DNA of 64,000 nucleotides from an uncultured Siphonobacter sp. (GCA_913775095.1 CAJYIW010000008.1:122418-186417), one strand, 5' to 3'; counted from the first letter of the stretch, positions 8,777-17,866 are shown. Made by a program: numbers and translations. The notes: generated from the letters alone by a model not told the origin.

Positions 8777-9769
8777 CTAAAAGTCTTCGTCCAGGGCGAA
8801 TTTATTGGCGTCTTTTTCCTGCTGGTTGGCCATGACGCCCGCCTTCTGGTACTCACCAACGCGTTTTTCGAAGAAGTTGGTTTTGCCCTGCAACGAAATC
8901 ATCTCCATGAAGTCAAACGGATTCGTCGCGTTAAACTGCTTTTCGAGTCCCAGGGATAATAAAAGGCGGTCGGCTACGAATTCAATGTATTGACTCATCA
9001 ATACGGCATTCATACCGATCAGCGAAACGGGCAGAGCATCCGTTACGAATTCTTTCTCAATGGCTACGGCGTCCAGAATGATTTCGTAAACCCGCTCTTT
9101 GGGCAATTTGTTGATAATGTGGTTAGTGTAAAGCAGACACGCGAAATCACAGTGCAGTCCTTCATCGCGGGAAATCAGCTCGTTCGAGAATGACAGACCG
9201 GGCATCAGACCCCGTTTTTTCAGCCAGAAAATCGAGCAGAACGAACCGGAGAAGAAGATGCCTTCGACGGCAGCAAACGCAATCAGACGTTCGGCGAAGT
9301 TATCGCTGTCGATCCAACGCAGGGCCCATTCGGCTTTTTTCTGCACGCACTCGATGGTATCAATCGCCCGCAGCATTTTGTCTTTCTCCGTTGGGTTCTT
9401 GATGTACGTATCAATCAGCAGAGAATAGGTTTCTGAGTGGATATTTTCCATCATTACCTGAAAACCATAGAAACATTTAGCTTCAGCGTACTGCACTTCA
9501 CTCAGGAAGTTGACGGCCAGGTTTTCGTTCACAATACCATCCGAAGCAGCGAAGAAGGCCAGTACGTGCGAGATGAAGTGGCGTTCACCGTCGCTGAGAT
9601 TGTCCCAGTCTTTCAGATCCTGGCCCAGGTCAATTTCCTCGGCTGTCCAGAAAGAGGCTTCGTGCTTTTTGTACATTTCCCAGATGTCGTGATGTTTAAT
9701 GGGAAAGAGAACAAATCGCATCGGATCTTCTATCAATAGCGGTTCATTTCCAATGTGCTCCTGAGCCAT
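8777..9769 (-). CDS. nrdB: Class I ribonucleotide-diphosphate reductase, beta (R2) subunit
   Basis: Small subunit of class I ribonucleotide reductase (330 residues). It generates the tyrosyl radical used by the alpha subunit to make dNDPs. All dimetal ligands are visible: D77, E108, H111, E169, E203 and H206. The radical tyrosine is Y115 in [12 protein letters not shown]. The sequence is of the eukaryote-like type (compare [12 protein letters not shown] and the [13 protein letters not shown] pattern of animal R2). The C-terminus KFALDEDF is the tail that docks onto the alpha subunit. No nrdA is adjacent: a terminator follows, and nagA lies upstream on the same strand. An inverted repeat with a perfect DnaA-box nonamer lies 46-75 bases upstream of the start. 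Confidence 0.97.
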   Translation of the reverse strand: MAQEHIGNEPLLIEDPMRFVLFPIKHHDIWEMYKKHEASFWTAEEIDLGQDLKDWDNLSDGERHFISHVLAFFAASDGIVNENLAVNFLSEVQYAEAKCFYGFQVMMENIHSETYSLLIDTYIKNPTEKDKMLRAIDTIECVQKKAEWALRWIDSDNFAERLIAFAAVEGIFFSGSFCSIFWLKKRGLMPGLSFSNELISRDEGLHCDFACLLYTNHIINKLPKERVYEIILDAVAIEKEFVTDALPVSLIGMNAVLMSQYIEFVADRLLLSLGLEKQFNATNPFDFMEMISLQGKTNFFEKRVGEYQKAGVMANQQEKDANKFALDEDF

Positions 9770-9814
9770 AATGGATTATAATTTTTTAGTTATGATTTAA
9801 AGTGGGACTTTGGT

Positions 9815-9844
9815 CTGGTTATTCTGAGAAATGTGGATAACCAG
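9815..9844. promoter_or_regulatory. Inverted repeat with DnaA-box nonamer upstream of nrdB
   Basis: The arms CTGGTTAT (9815-9822) and ATAACCAG (9837-9844) form an 8-bp perfect inverted repeat with a 14-base spacer. The right arm overlaps TTATCCACA read on the minus strand (9832-9840), an exact match to the DnaA-box consensus. Outer TTTGGT/ACCAAA segments extend the dyad with an offset. A DnaA-controlled nrd promoter is known in E. coli; a role here is inference. Confidence 0.45.
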
Positions 9845-9874
9845 TTGAAAACCAAACTCTGGTAACAGGCAATA

Positions 9875-9899
9875 AAAACGGCCCGACCTGGGCCGTTTT
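9875..9899. terminator. Intrinsic terminator between nagA and nrdB
   Basis: A 10-bp stem AAAACGGCCC/GGGCCGTTTT with a 5-nt loop. It is about 135 bases downstream of the nagA stop and upstream of nrdB, so it probably ends the nagA transcript. Confidence 0.75.
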
Positions 9900-10033
9900 C
9901 GTTCAACACCCCCGGATTTATGAGAGGGTACTTCAACAAAATTAAGGGTTTCGACGGGTGATGCAAGGAATTTTTTTAAAGAAGAAAAGGGCCTTTCGGG
10001 GAACCTTTTTATAACCTCCGTCTGGCGTGGCGT

Positions 10034-11182
10034 TTAAGCATCCCTCACGTCTGATAAATTCTGGAGACGCGTAAATTTTCCCTTGGTGTAGTAGGCTTGC
10101 ATGCGGAAATCTGCATCAAACACGAGGAAGCTGGCTTCGTAACCCTTGTGCAGCCGTCCTAAAAAATGGTCTTTACCAATCACCTGAGCCGGGTAAAGCG
10201 AAGCCATTCGTAAGGCTTCGTCCATCGGAATTCCTACCTGATTTACACAGTTATCCACCGCCTGCATGAGCGTAAGGGCAGAACCGGACAAGGTGCCGTT
10301 TTCATCTTCAAAACGCTGACTTTCAGGATTCATAACGAATTTGTATTCCCCACGGGTATCTTCCGTCACGGCATCCGTGATGAGGAAAAGCCGATCTCCC
10401 ATGATTTTCTTGGCAATCCGAACGCTGGCAAAGTCTACGTGGATTCCGTCAACGATGATGCTGGCCCGAACCGACGAATCCAGGGTTGCTCCCAGCAGGC
10501 CCGGTTCGCGGCTATTGAAGGGCGACATGGCGTTGAAGAGGTGAGTAACCAGACCGATCCCCTTTTGGAATGCCTGCATGGCTTCACGATACGTCGCGTT
10601 GGAATGCCCCGCTGAGAGCATAATGGGACTGGCCAGCAACCACTCCATCACTTCCGGATCAGCCTCTTCCGGAGCCAGCGTCAGGTAGAGTGGAAGGTCA
10701 CCGGCCGCTTCAACCAGTTCCTTCAGTTCAGCGATGCTGGGTTTTCGAATGTATGACTGCAAATGAGCTCCTTTCTTAATAGGATTAAAGTAAGGACCTT
10801 CCAGATGCAGACCCACCAGGCCCGCTCCTCCCTGCTGCCGGTAGCTTCGACAAGCCTGAATGGCGGCGAGCATGCCGGTTAAGGGGCCGGTGTGATAGGT
10901 AATCTGAAAATGGGTAGTGCCGCCGCTGAGATTTTCCTCGTAGGTTTTCCGGATGGTTTCGGGCGTGGGCTCTGTCGTAAACAAAGCTCCCTGACCACCG
11001 TAGATCTGAAGTTCAATGAATCCCGGAGCAATGATGCTGCCCGCACAGTCTATGACTTCAGCCCCTTCGGGAGGCGTTTCCTGAATACTGGTAATGATTT
11101 TGCCGTCAGTAACCAGACAGTGATGGTCAAGAAATTCGGAACCCGTGAAGATGCGGGCATTTATAAAAGCAAAGAGGCTCAT
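10034..11182 (-). CDS. nagA: N-acetylglucosamine-6-phosphate deacetylase
   Basis: Removes the acetyl group from GlcNAc-6-phosphate, feeding amino sugars from cell-wall recycling or chitin into glycolysis and peptidoglycan synthesis. The protein has 382 residues, normal for the family. Visible active-site residues are E128 (HLEGPYFNP), H193 (AGHSNATY), H214 (THLFNAMSPF) and the catalytic D270 (LITDAVT). The HxH motif common in amidohydrolases is absent: residues 54-64 read GFIELQIYGGQ, like the GFIDVQLNG of E. coli NagA, implying the single-metal form. A 63-residue membrane protein gene lies just upstream. No nagB is in the window. Confidence 0.93.
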   Translation of the reverse strand: MSLFAFINARIFTGSEFLDHHCLVTDGKIITSIQETPPEGAEVIDCAGSIIAPGFIELQIYGGQGALFTTEPTPETIRKTYEENLSGGTTHFQITYHTGPLTGMLAAIQACRSYRQQGGAGLVGLHLEGPYFNPIKKGAHLQSYIRKPSIAELKELVEAAGDLPLYLTLAPEEADPEVMEWLLASPIMLSAGHSNATYREAMQAFQKGIGLVTHLFNAMSPFNSREPGLLGATLDSSVRASIIVDGIHVDFASVRIAKKIMGDRLFLITDAVTEDTRGEYKFVMNPESQRFEDENGTLSGSALTLMQAVDNCVNQVGIPMDEALRMASLYPAQVIGKDHFLGRLHKGYEASFLVFDADFRMQAYYTKGKFTRLQNLSDVRDA

Positions 11183-11237
11183 AACGTATGACGTTGAGCC
11201 TCAAAGAAAAGTATTGTTGATGACTTATAATTCAGTA

Positions 11238-11429
11238 TCAGAAAATAATGTATAGCAACCAGGTCATGAATCCAATCCAGAGCAGGGCTCCCAAAGGCAG
11301 AGCTACAAACCAAATCAGAATATTCAGCCAGTCGTATTTAGCTGTTTTTTTAGCTTTAGAAGCTTTTTGGGTTGTTTTCGCAACTTCAACGGAATCAAAG
11401 TTAACGTAGCTAACGGGAGCAGATACCAT
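11238..11429 (-). CDS. Small membrane protein, function unknown
   Basis: A 63-residue protein with a polar, Lys-rich N-terminal half (KASKAKKTAKYDW) and two closely spaced hydrophobic segments (about 36-49 and 50-63) rich in Trp. It starts at an ATG at 11429 and ends 55 bases before nagA on the same strand. An overlapping frame on the same strand (11324-11509) shows no such pattern and is rejected. I recognise no family; its existence rests on composition and position only. Confidence 0.5.
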   Translation of the reverse strand: MVSAPVSYVNFDSVEVAKTTQKASKAKKTAKYDWLNILIWFVALPLGALLWIGFMTWLLYIIF

Positions 11430-11687
11430 GATTGATGATTTTTGAGATGTATTGAACTCTGATTCGATGAAACAAGATTAGCTTGTTTTTCAGCGATCTC
11501 TCTTATCATTCGATAAATGGTCAGCTTTGCCCGGTAAATGTCAGAATATGGAGTTAAAACGTTTTTTTATTTCATTATCAAAAGATCGAATAGGAACAAA
11601 ACCAGTTTTTGAAATCAGTACAGAAAAATCAATACCCTGATAGTTAGACAGATAGACCAGTATAGGACAAAAATAAGATTATACCGT

Positions 11688-13448
11688 TTAGTTAACTGAT
11701 TTTACTGGACTAAGCCTAGAAACTCCCGTTTCATTAAAAGCCTCAATGGCAAAAAAGTAAGGAACTCCCACATTCAGGGCTCTCAATTCCAGCGAGGCGG
11801 GCTGGTCGCCCCAGATTTGGTACGTTTGGTAGAGTTTATCGGGAGCAATGCCCCAGCGAATGTTATAGCCAACCGCTCCGGCTACCTTTTCCCAGCGGAG
11901 GTCCGCATTTCGCTGGTCTTTCTGGCGAATGACGCGAAGTCCGGCGGGGGTAAGAGGTGCTTTTCCGGGCGTATTTCCAAAAATCCGAACATCGCTAATG
12001 GCCAGATTAGGGCCAGCCGTGTAAATGTGCTCATAGCGGATGTAACGCGTCCGAACGGGCTGATCGAACGCTACATAAGCACAGGCCCGATCCCGCCGGG
12101 GTTGGGTAGACAAATCGGTTAGGATGTTCCAGCGTTTCCCATCGTTGGAGTGCAGAATTTTAAACTGGGTATAAACGGTTGAATCACTGTTATATACGTT
12201 ATTCTGGTAATCTGTATAATTGATTTGAACGGCTTTTACTTCGCTTTCGTGCTGGAGATCCACCGTCAGCCATTCGCCGGGCTGATTACGCTGAGCGACC
12301 CAGAAGGTACGAGGATTTTCATCCGTAACCCGGCTCGGCTTGAGGGTGTCTCGGGTTGAGGAAGCCGACACCGGTTTCTGATAAGAAAGCAGCATCCAGC
12401 CCGTAAAAAGCTCGTCTTGGTTTTGCCATTTTTGAGAAGGCAGGTAATGAGGAAAATCCCCGAAGCGGGTATTGGCAAACATCTGATCGTCGGCGTCGAA
12501 ACCGGCCGGAAACATGGCAATGCGTCGTTCCATGCCCCAGTTCAGGCCAATCCAGGGAGTGCCGGTATTCCAGTAGTTTCCGTGAATATCCTGAAAGGTG
12601 TTCCCGTGCCCGGCTCCGTTCATGAAACCGCCCGGTTTGTAGGAAATGGGGTTATAAGGAGCGTATTCCCAGGGCCCTAGCGGGTCTTTGCCCACGTAAG
12701 TGCCGGTGGCGTAGACGTTATATTCGGTGCCCGGAGCTCCGTACTGGAGGTAATATTTCTTATGATGTTTGGTCATCCAGGCTCCTTCCACGAAGGGTTT
12801 CATGAGGTCGGCGTGATTAGGACCAAAGCGTTCCCAGCCGTGTTTCCAGGGGTCAAGCCAGAACATGGGCTGGTAAGGCCCCGCGTACGTCAATCGTCGT
12901 TTATGATTCAGCTCCGCTCCGAAAATGGGATAGACGTTCGACGAACCCCAGTACATAAACCAGCGGTCGGTATCCAAATCATGAAAGATAGCCGGATCCC
13001 AGGGGCCGATGTCTTTGGGCAAGCGGGGGAGCCAGCGATTGTAGAACTGCAACTTCCCCTTTTCAGGCTCCACGGAGTACAGAATAGGTCGTTGTTCAAA
13101 GGTGGACTGAAACAGAAAAAGCGTATCGTTCACCGAAAGAGCCGCCGGAGCACACATATCCTCGAAGGGCCACTTATCAGGGGTAATGAACTCCCAGTGC
13201 GAGAGATCTTTGGAATGCCAGTACCCGCCGGAAATCGTGACGAAGAGGTAATATTCACCCTTATGATTGACAATAACCGGATCGGCTCCCGAACGGTACG
13301 ATATCTGCTCATTCATCTGCTCAAAATTATACCTGTACCCAATATCCATGGGATTGCAGTAGGTCAGTTGTCCGGCCGAGGGCAGGGAGCCGCACAGAAA
13401 AAGAGCCAGGGGTATGATTCTGGAGAGTAAAGGGAATAAAAAATTCAT
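11688..13448 (-). CDS. Glycoside hydrolase family 43 protein with CBM32-like and fibronectin III domains
   Basis: A secreted 586-residue glycosidase. The start is set at 13448 because that ATG opens a signal peptide (FPLLSRIIPLALFLCGSLPSAGQ, split here as a hydrophobic run ending SAGQ). The longer upstream frame would run into comF. The N-terminal GH43 five-blade propeller spans about 30-375. Its likely acidic residues are D56 (GADPVIV, base), D151 (WDPAIF, pKa modulator) and E221 (VEGAWM, acid). An F5/8 type C (CBM32-like) domain follows at about 385-520, and a fibronectin III module ends the protein (about 525-586). Relatives act on arabinan, xylan or galactan; the substrate here is not predictable. 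Confidence 0.88.
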   Translation of the reverse strand: MNFLFPLLSRIIPLALFLCGSLPSAGQLTYCNPMDIGYRYNFEQMNEQISYRSGADPVIVNHKGEYYLFVTISGGYWHSKDLSHWEFITPDKWPFEDMCAPAALSVNDTLFLFQSTFEQRPILYSVEPEKGKLQFYNRWLPRLPKDIGPWDPAIFHDLDTDRWFMYWGSSNVYPIFGAELNHKRRLTYAGPYQPMFWLDPWKHGWERFGPNHADLMKPFVEGAWMTKHHKKYYLQYGAPGTEYNVYATGTYVGKDPLGPWEYAPYNPISYKPGGFMNGAGHGNTFQDIHGNYWNTGTPWIGLNWGMERRIAMFPAGFDADDQMFANTRFGDFPHYLPSQKWQNQDELFTGWMLLSYQKPVSASSTRDTLKPSRVTDENPRTFWVAQRNQPGEWLTVDLQHESEVKAVQINYTDYQNNVYNSDSTVYTQFKILHSNDGKRWNILTDLSTQPRRDRACAYVAFDQPVRTRYIRYEHIYTAGPNLAISDVRIFGNTPGKAPLTPAGLRVIRQKDQRNADLRWEKVAGAVGYNIRWGIAPDKLYQTYQIWGDQPASLELRALNVGVPYFFAIEAFNETGVSRLSPVKSVN

Positions 13449-13485
13449 GGCTTGCTGATCAGTACATAAGCTCAACCTACCACTT

Positions 13486-14169
13486 TTAAAGAGTGGAAGC
13501 AAGCGTCCAGATGTGTAATTCCCGACAGCCGTTTTCCAATAATACCTGAGCACAGGCTTCGAGTGTCGAACCTGTCGTGACCACATCATCAATCAAGGCA
13601 ATGCTCTTGCCCTCAAGGGCCGATTTCTTCACTATTTCGAAAACATTTTCAACGTTTTGGAAACGCTCGATGCGGGTTTTATTCGTCTGACTGCTGGTCG
13701 CCGTCTTTTTTCGCAGCACCTCCGTCTCCAGAGGAATTCCCGTCACTTCAGAAATGCCCTTCGCAATGCAGTCGCTCTGATTATACCCCCGTTGCCGCAA
13801 CCGGCTTTCGTGCAGCGGAACCGCTAGTAAAACATCCGCGGTAATGCCTGCGGTGTTGATTTCAGTCCCGAATAAACGTCCCAGCCACTCGCCTACTTCG
13901 GGCTGGTTGTTATACTTGAGCTGATGGAGCAGGTGCTGAACTTTTCCGCCCTTCTGAAACTTCAGATAGGCGTGGGCAGTGGTCAGGGGAATTTTACCGG
14001 CAAACTTCTCTGCGATGGTCGACTGTCCCGTCAGGCAGCTCTGCGTGCGGGGGAGCTCAAAATGGCAGGTGGTGCAGAGGAGGTATTCACCTTCGGCCAG
14101 TGCCTGCTGACAGCTCACGCAGATACGCGGAAAGAGAAGGGTCCAGAAGGACTGCCAGTAGCTTTTCAT
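13486..14169 (-). CDS. comF: ComF family phosphoribosyltransferase-like protein
   Basis: A 227-residue ComF homologue, a cytoplasmic protein needed in some bacteria for uptake or processing of transforming DNA. An N-terminal zinc ribbon is formed by C17, C20, C32 and C35 (CVSC and CTTC). The C-terminal PRTase domain carries the PRPP-binding loop IALIDDVVTTGSTLEAC at about 189-205. It ends 37 bases before the GH43 start on the same strand, but the two functions are unrelated. No other competence gene is nearby, so a competence role is only a family-level inference. Confidence 0.9.
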   Translation of the reverse strand: MKSYWQSFWTLLFPRICVSCQQALAEGEYLLCTTCHFELPRTQSCLTGQSTIAEKFAGKIPLTTAHAYLKFQKGGKVQHLLHQLKYNNQPEVGEWLGRLFGTEINTAGITADVLLAVPLHESRLRQRGYNQSDCIAKGISEVTGIPLETEVLRKKTATSSQTNKTRIERFQNVENVFEIVKKSALEGKSIALIDDVVTTGSTLEACAQVLLENGCRELHIWTLASTL

Positions 14170-14300
14170 GGTTGGGGCAAGTTTTTGGCTAACTTCGCCG
14201 TGAAAAGCGGAAATGCGATTACCATTTCCTCAATAACCCGGACAGGAACCTGAATAAGGCCGTTTTCGACCTATGATTCACCATTAGTTTTGAATAGAAA

Positions 14301-14654
14301 ATGTCACTCGTAGAACAATTTGACGAATACCGGGGCCGGATGAATGAACGCATCCTGGGCTCTGATAATCTGGTTATTAAGCGTTTGTTTAATCTGGATA
14401 CGAATACGTATTCGGAAGGAGCGGTTTCCAGTAAGACCAAAGAAATGATTGGTCTGGCTTGTTCGATGGTATTACGCTGCGATGATTGCGTGAAGTATCA
14501 CCTCGGCAAATGCCACGAACTGGGCGTAACGGAAGCCGAAATGCAGGAGGTTTTCTCCATTGCAACCGTCATCGGAGGAACCATCGTCATTCCGCACCTG
14601 CGGCGGGCGGTAGAGTACTGGGACGAATTGCAGAGTCGTAAAACAGAAGAGTAA
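14301..14654 (+). CDS. Carboxymuconolactone decarboxylase/AhpD-like protein
   Basis: A 117-residue all-helical CMD-family protein. It has the redox-type motif C60-DD-C63 followed by H67 (RCDDCVKYHL), as in AhpD, which supplies electrons to peroxiredoxins. A missing metabolic context makes a decarboxylase role unlikely; a thiol-disulfide role is my inference. The stop and the start of the next gene overlap as TAATG, so the two are translationally coupled. Confidence 0.85.
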   Translation: MSLVEQFDEYRGRMNERILGSDNLVIKRLFNLDTNTYSEGAVSSKTKEMIGLACSMVLRCDDCVKYHLGKCHELGVTEAEMQEVFSIATVIGGTIVIPHLRRAVEYWDELQSRKTEE

Positions 14655-14992
14655 TGAAAGAAAAGGATCAGGAATGGGAAGCCCTGCTGGATCGTCTGGA
14701 AGCGATGATCGGCAAACGACCCAATGATTTGAACGGCGTACTGTTTCTCATTGGTGTGCAGGAACTGGGCAAAGGCCATCAGTTCTTTACCAAAGAACAG
14801 AAGCAGGATCTCATGCATATTGCCGTATGCAAAGTATTGAGTTACAGTGGCTATTACGAGCTGGAAGGCCTCGATGCCGAAGGATGGCCGCACTGGAAAC
14901 TGGCCAAACCGCTGCCTTTCGTTGACTTATTGAGTCAGGAAGAATTGTTGAAACAGCACGTATTGGAGTATTTCGAAAGAGAACAGATTTAA
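14654..14992 (+). CDS. Conserved hypothetical protein coupled to AhpD-like gene
   Basis: A 112-residue soluble protein that I do not recognise. It is acidic and helical (EWEALLDRLEAMIG, FTKEQKQDLMHIAVCKVLS) with no signal peptide or membrane segment. The single-base overlap with the AhpD-like gene (TAATG) and the terminator directly after it (15000-15028) define a two-gene unit, suggesting work on a common substrate or partner. Confidence 0.75.
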   Translation: MKEKDQEWEALLDRLEAMIGKRPNDLNGVLFLIGVQELGKGHQFFTKEQKQDLMHIAVCKVLSYSGYYELEGLDAEGWPHWKLAKPLPFVDLLSQEELLKQHVLEYFEREQI

Positions 14993-14999
14993 CCATCAG

Positions 15000-15028
15000 A
15001 ACCCTGTCGTCGTTCAGACGGCAGGGTT
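15000..15028 (+). terminator. Intrinsic terminator of the AhpD-like operon
   Basis: A 12-bp stem AACCCTGTCGTC/GACGGCAGGGTT (one G-U pair), 5-nt loop, followed by CCTTTTTCC; 8 bases after the stop. Confidence 0.85.
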
Positions 15029-15049
15029 CCTTTTTCCTATTGTATTACC

Positions 15050-15811
15050 ATGAAACTGATTACTTACAACGTAAACGGCATTCGCTCGGCTCTCACCAAA
15101 GGGTTCGCGGAATGGCTGGAAAGTACGGATGCTGATGTCGTCGCTTTGCAGGAGGTAAAATCAGAGCAGCATCAGTTTGATAACACCCTTTTCGAGAAGA
15201 TGGGTTACCAGCTTTACTGGCATCCGGCGATGAAGAAAGGCTATTCTGGAGTGGCTTTGTTGACCAAACATACCCCTAAGCACATTGAATACGGCTGTGG
15301 TAACGAGATTTATGATTACGAAGGGCGAATCCTGCGGGCTGATTTTGAGGATTTTTCCTTCATCAGTTTATACCTGCCTTCGGGATCGAGCGGGGAGTTA
15401 CGTCAGGCCTTTAAAATGGAGTTCCTCCGGGATTTTCAGGACTATATCGATGAGCTGAAAAAGCAGATTCCCAATCTGATTATTTCCGGCGATTACAACA
15501 TCTGTCATCAGCCTATTGATATTCATAACCCTAAGTCCAATGCCAACTCTTCAGGTTTTTTACCGGAAGAACGGGCCTGGATGGGCAGTTTTCTGGAAAG
15601 TGGTTTCATTGATTCCTTCCGCCATTTTCATCCCGAACCTCATCAGTACACCTGGTGGAGTTTCCGGGCCGGAGCCCGCAGTAAGAACCTGGGCTGGCGG
15701 ATTGATTACCATCTGGTTTCAGAACCCTTGCGGAACCGGCTGAAAGATGCCGCGATCTGGTCAGACGTCAAGCATTCGGATCATTGCCCGGTAATGCTGG
15801 AAATCGATTAA
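15050..15811 (+). CDS. xth: Exodeoxyribonuclease III (AP endonuclease family)
   Basis: Base-excision repair nuclease of 253 residues, single endonuclease/exonuclease/phosphatase domain. Visible catalytic elements are YNVNGIRSA at the N-terminus, LQEVK with metal ligand E35, the SGDYNICHQPIDIHNPK loop (catalytic Asp and Asn) and the terminal HSDHCPV motif (Asp-His pair). It starts 21 bases after the terminator of the preceding operon. Its 3' end overlaps the convergent DUF2085 gene by 4 bases. Confidence 0.95.
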   Translation: MKLITYNVNGIRSALTKGFAEWLESTDADVVALQEVKSEQHQFDNTLFEKMGYQLYWHPAMKKGYSGVALLTKHTPKHIEYGCGNEIYDYEGRILRADFEDFSFISLYLPSGSSGELRQAFKMEFLRDFQDYIDELKKQIPNLIISGDYNICHQPIDIHNPKSNANSSGFLPEERAWMGSFLESGFIDSFRHFHPEPHQYTWWSFRAGARSKNLGWRIDYHLVSEPLRNRLKDAAIWSDVKHSDHCPVMLEID

Positions 15812-16143
15812 TAACTGTTGCCTGAAAGATGGGGTTGCAGGAGTAAGGTCGCCGTATAAGCTACATAGACAACGAAGCTGACAATGCCTGTTCCGCCCAG
15901 TAATCCGGTGCTGAAACGCAGGAGATTGGTGCTGGTTCTCCACTGCCAGTATTGCGTGAGGCTGTCCAGTAATAAGGGGATAAGTAATAAAATTGCCGCG
16001 TACGATACCCACGGCCACATTCCCAGAGCCAGTACTACGCCCAGGACATAGCCCGCGTACAAACCCGTACAACGGGCACAGACTGGAAATTGCTTTCCTT
16101 TCCAGAAAAAAGAGCGATCCGGACGACGATGACAGGCAAACAT
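15808..16143 (-). CDS. DUF2085 family membrane protein
   Basis: A 111-residue membrane protein. It opens with the DUF2085 signature CHRRPDRSFFWKGKQFPVCAR split as CHRRPDRSF and PVCARCTGLYAG, where three Cys and a His may bind metal. Three hydrophobic segments follow (about 27-45, 47-62 and 78-102). Function of the family is unknown. Convergent with the exonuclease gene, overlapping it by 4 bases. Confidence 0.8.
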   Translation of the reverse strand: MFACHRRPDRSFFWKGKQFPVCARCTGLYAGYVLGVVLALGMWPWVSYAAILLLIPLLLDSLTQYWQWRTSTNLLRFSTGLLGGTGIVSFVVYVAYTATLLLQPHLSGNSY

Positions 16144-16289
16144 ATCGTAAAGAAAGAATAAAGCGTTTAATTATGAAACAGGCCGGGAAATAGCCTTCTT
16201 GCTCAGGTTTTTCTGATAAAAACGCAGGTTAGCCTTAAATTAATGCTGAAAAAGCTCTATATCGCTGAAGAATCTCACCCTTCTTTGCT

Positions 16290-17840
16290 ATGAATCGTGC
16301 CGCCTTTTTAGATCAGCTTTCGGCCGAACCTTTTGATGTCTGCATCATTGGAGGTGGAGCTACCGGAGCCGGTTGTGCTCTGGATGCCGCTTTGCGGGGC
16401 TTGAAAGTCTGTCTGATTGAAAAAGAAGATTTTGCCGCTCAGACGTCATCCAAATCAACCAAGCTTATTCACGGCGGTGTCCGGTATCTGGAACAGGCCG
16501 TCAGGCAACTCAGTCCCGATCAGTTTCGGATGGTGCGTAAAGCCCTGCACGAACGCCGGACCTTGCTGCAAAATGCCCCCCATCTGACGCGTCCGCTGGC
16601 TTTGTTAACGCCCTGCCACACCTGGTGGGAAGGTTTGTATTATACCATTGGTCTGAAGATGTACGACTGGCTGGCGGGTTCCCGCAATATCCAGCCCAGT
16701 CGCTGGTTATCGAAAGCAAAGGTGATGGAGCAGATTCCACAGTTACAAACCCGGCATTTACACAGTGCCGTTTTGTATTACGATGGTCAGCTGGACGATG
16801 CCCGGTTTGCCCTCGCTCTGATTAAATCGGCGGCGAAAGAAGGAGCTATCGTCCTTAACCATGCCAAAGCCCTGGCGTTTGGCTACTCCAAATCGGGTAA
16901 AGTGCGTAAACTGGAGTTACAGGATACCTTGACGGGTAAAAATTACAGTCTGACGGCCAAAGTGTTTGTAAACGCAACCGGACCGTTCTCAGACCATATC
17001 CGTACCATGGCCAATAGCAAAGCCCAGCCCCGCATGCGGGTAAGCCGGGGTTCGCACATTGTCCTTGAAAAACCGCATTTGCCGGGTAATACCGCCATTC
17101 TGGTTCCTAAAACCGACGATGGACGCGTGTTATTCCTGATTCCGTGGAAAGAGCAGGTGCTGGTTGGCACAACCGATCTGGAGGATCAGCTGAATGAACG
17201 GCCCAGGCCCACGGAAACAGAGAAGAAGTACCTCATCGACTATGTAAATCGATACCTCCAGAAGCCCATCACGGAAGCGGAAGTCAAAGCGGGTTTCACC
17301 GGACAACGGCCCTTGATTGAAGCGACCTTCGCCCGGGAAACGAAATCGCTGGTACGGGATCATGAGGTAGAAATTGATGATAAAACGAAACTGGTCAGCA
17401 TTCTGGGCGGGAAATGGACGACGTATCGCCTCATGGCCAGTGATACTATTGACGCCGTTTGTGAATTGCTGAAACTTCGGAATCGGGATTGCCTGACGGA
17501 GAATTATCGGTTAGCCGGAGCTGAGAATTATACCCCGGATTTATTTCTGAAACTTCAGGAAGAATATCAGCTATCCGAAGAGGTAGCCCGGCATCTGGCC
17601 CGAACCTACGGAACGGAAGCTCATAAGGTAGCGGAGCTCACGCGTCAAGACCCCGCTTTGAAAGAACCTCTGGTCGAGAATCATCCCTTTGTTCAGGCAG
17701 AAGTTATTTTTGCCCGGCAGGAAGAAATGGCCTGCATCCCGGAAGATATCCTCTTCCGGCGGTTAGGATTGGGCCTCATGGATGAACAGGCAACGCAGCG
17801 GGCCTACGTTCGGGTAGAAAAGCTACTGAAGGAAGAATAA
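16290..17840 (+). CDS. glpD: FAD-dependent glycerol-3-phosphate dehydrogenase
   Basis: Membrane-associated respiratory enzyme (516 residues) oxidising sn-glycerol-3-phosphate to dihydroxyacetone phosphate. The N-terminal Rossmann motif is VCIIGGGATGAG (about 17-28), followed by the FAD-binding SSKSTKLIHGGVRYLE segment. The C-terminal part contains the GGKWTTYR motif (about 373-380) and the helical DAO_C domain to the end. No glpK or glpF is adjacent. Minus-strand DUF2795 lies beyond the hairpin at 17845-17866. Confidence 0.94.
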   Translation: MNRAAFLDQLSAEPFDVCIIGGGATGAGCALDAALRGLKVCLIEKEDFAAQTSSKSTKLIHGGVRYLEQAVRQLSPDQFRMVRKALHERRTLLQNAPHLTRPLALLTPCHTWWEGLYYTIGLKMYDWLAGSRNIQPSRWLSKAKVMEQIPQLQTRHLHSAVLYYDGQLDDARFALALIKSAAKEGAIVLNHAKALAFGYSKSGKVRKLELQDTLTGKNYSLTAKVFVNATGPFSDHIRTMANSKAQPRMRVSRGSHIVLEKPHLPGNTAILVPKTDDGRVLFLIPWKEQVLVGTTDLEDQLNERPRPTETEKKYLIDYVNRYLQKPITEAEVKAGFTGQRPLIEATFARETKSLVRDHEVEIDDKTKLVSILGGKWTTYRLMASDTIDAVCELLKLRNRDCLTENYRLAGAENYTPDLFLKLQEEYQLSEEVARHLARTYGTEAHKVAELTRQDPALKEPLVENHPFVQAEVIFARQEEMACIPEDILFRRLGLGLMDEQATQRAYVRVEKLLKEE

Positions 17841-17844
17841 AAAA

Positions 17845-17866
17845 AGGCCCGAATTAATTCGGGCCT
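17845..17866 (-). terminator. Intrinsic terminator, mainly for the DUF2795 gene
   Basis: A perfect 22-base palindrome AGGCCCGAATT/AATTCGGGCCT. The seven-base T run is on the minus-strand side only, so it terminates the minus-strand gene whose stop is at 17894. It may also protect the glpD 3' end. Confidence 0.85.

Noticed and set aside
12762..13430. 222-residue plus-strand frame inside the GH43 gene
   Set aside because: It is the antisense shadow of a well-supported GH43 domain with intact catalytic residues.
13449..13592. N-terminal extension of the GH43 protein
   Set aside because: The extension runs into comF and would bury the signal peptide that begins at the ATG at 13448.
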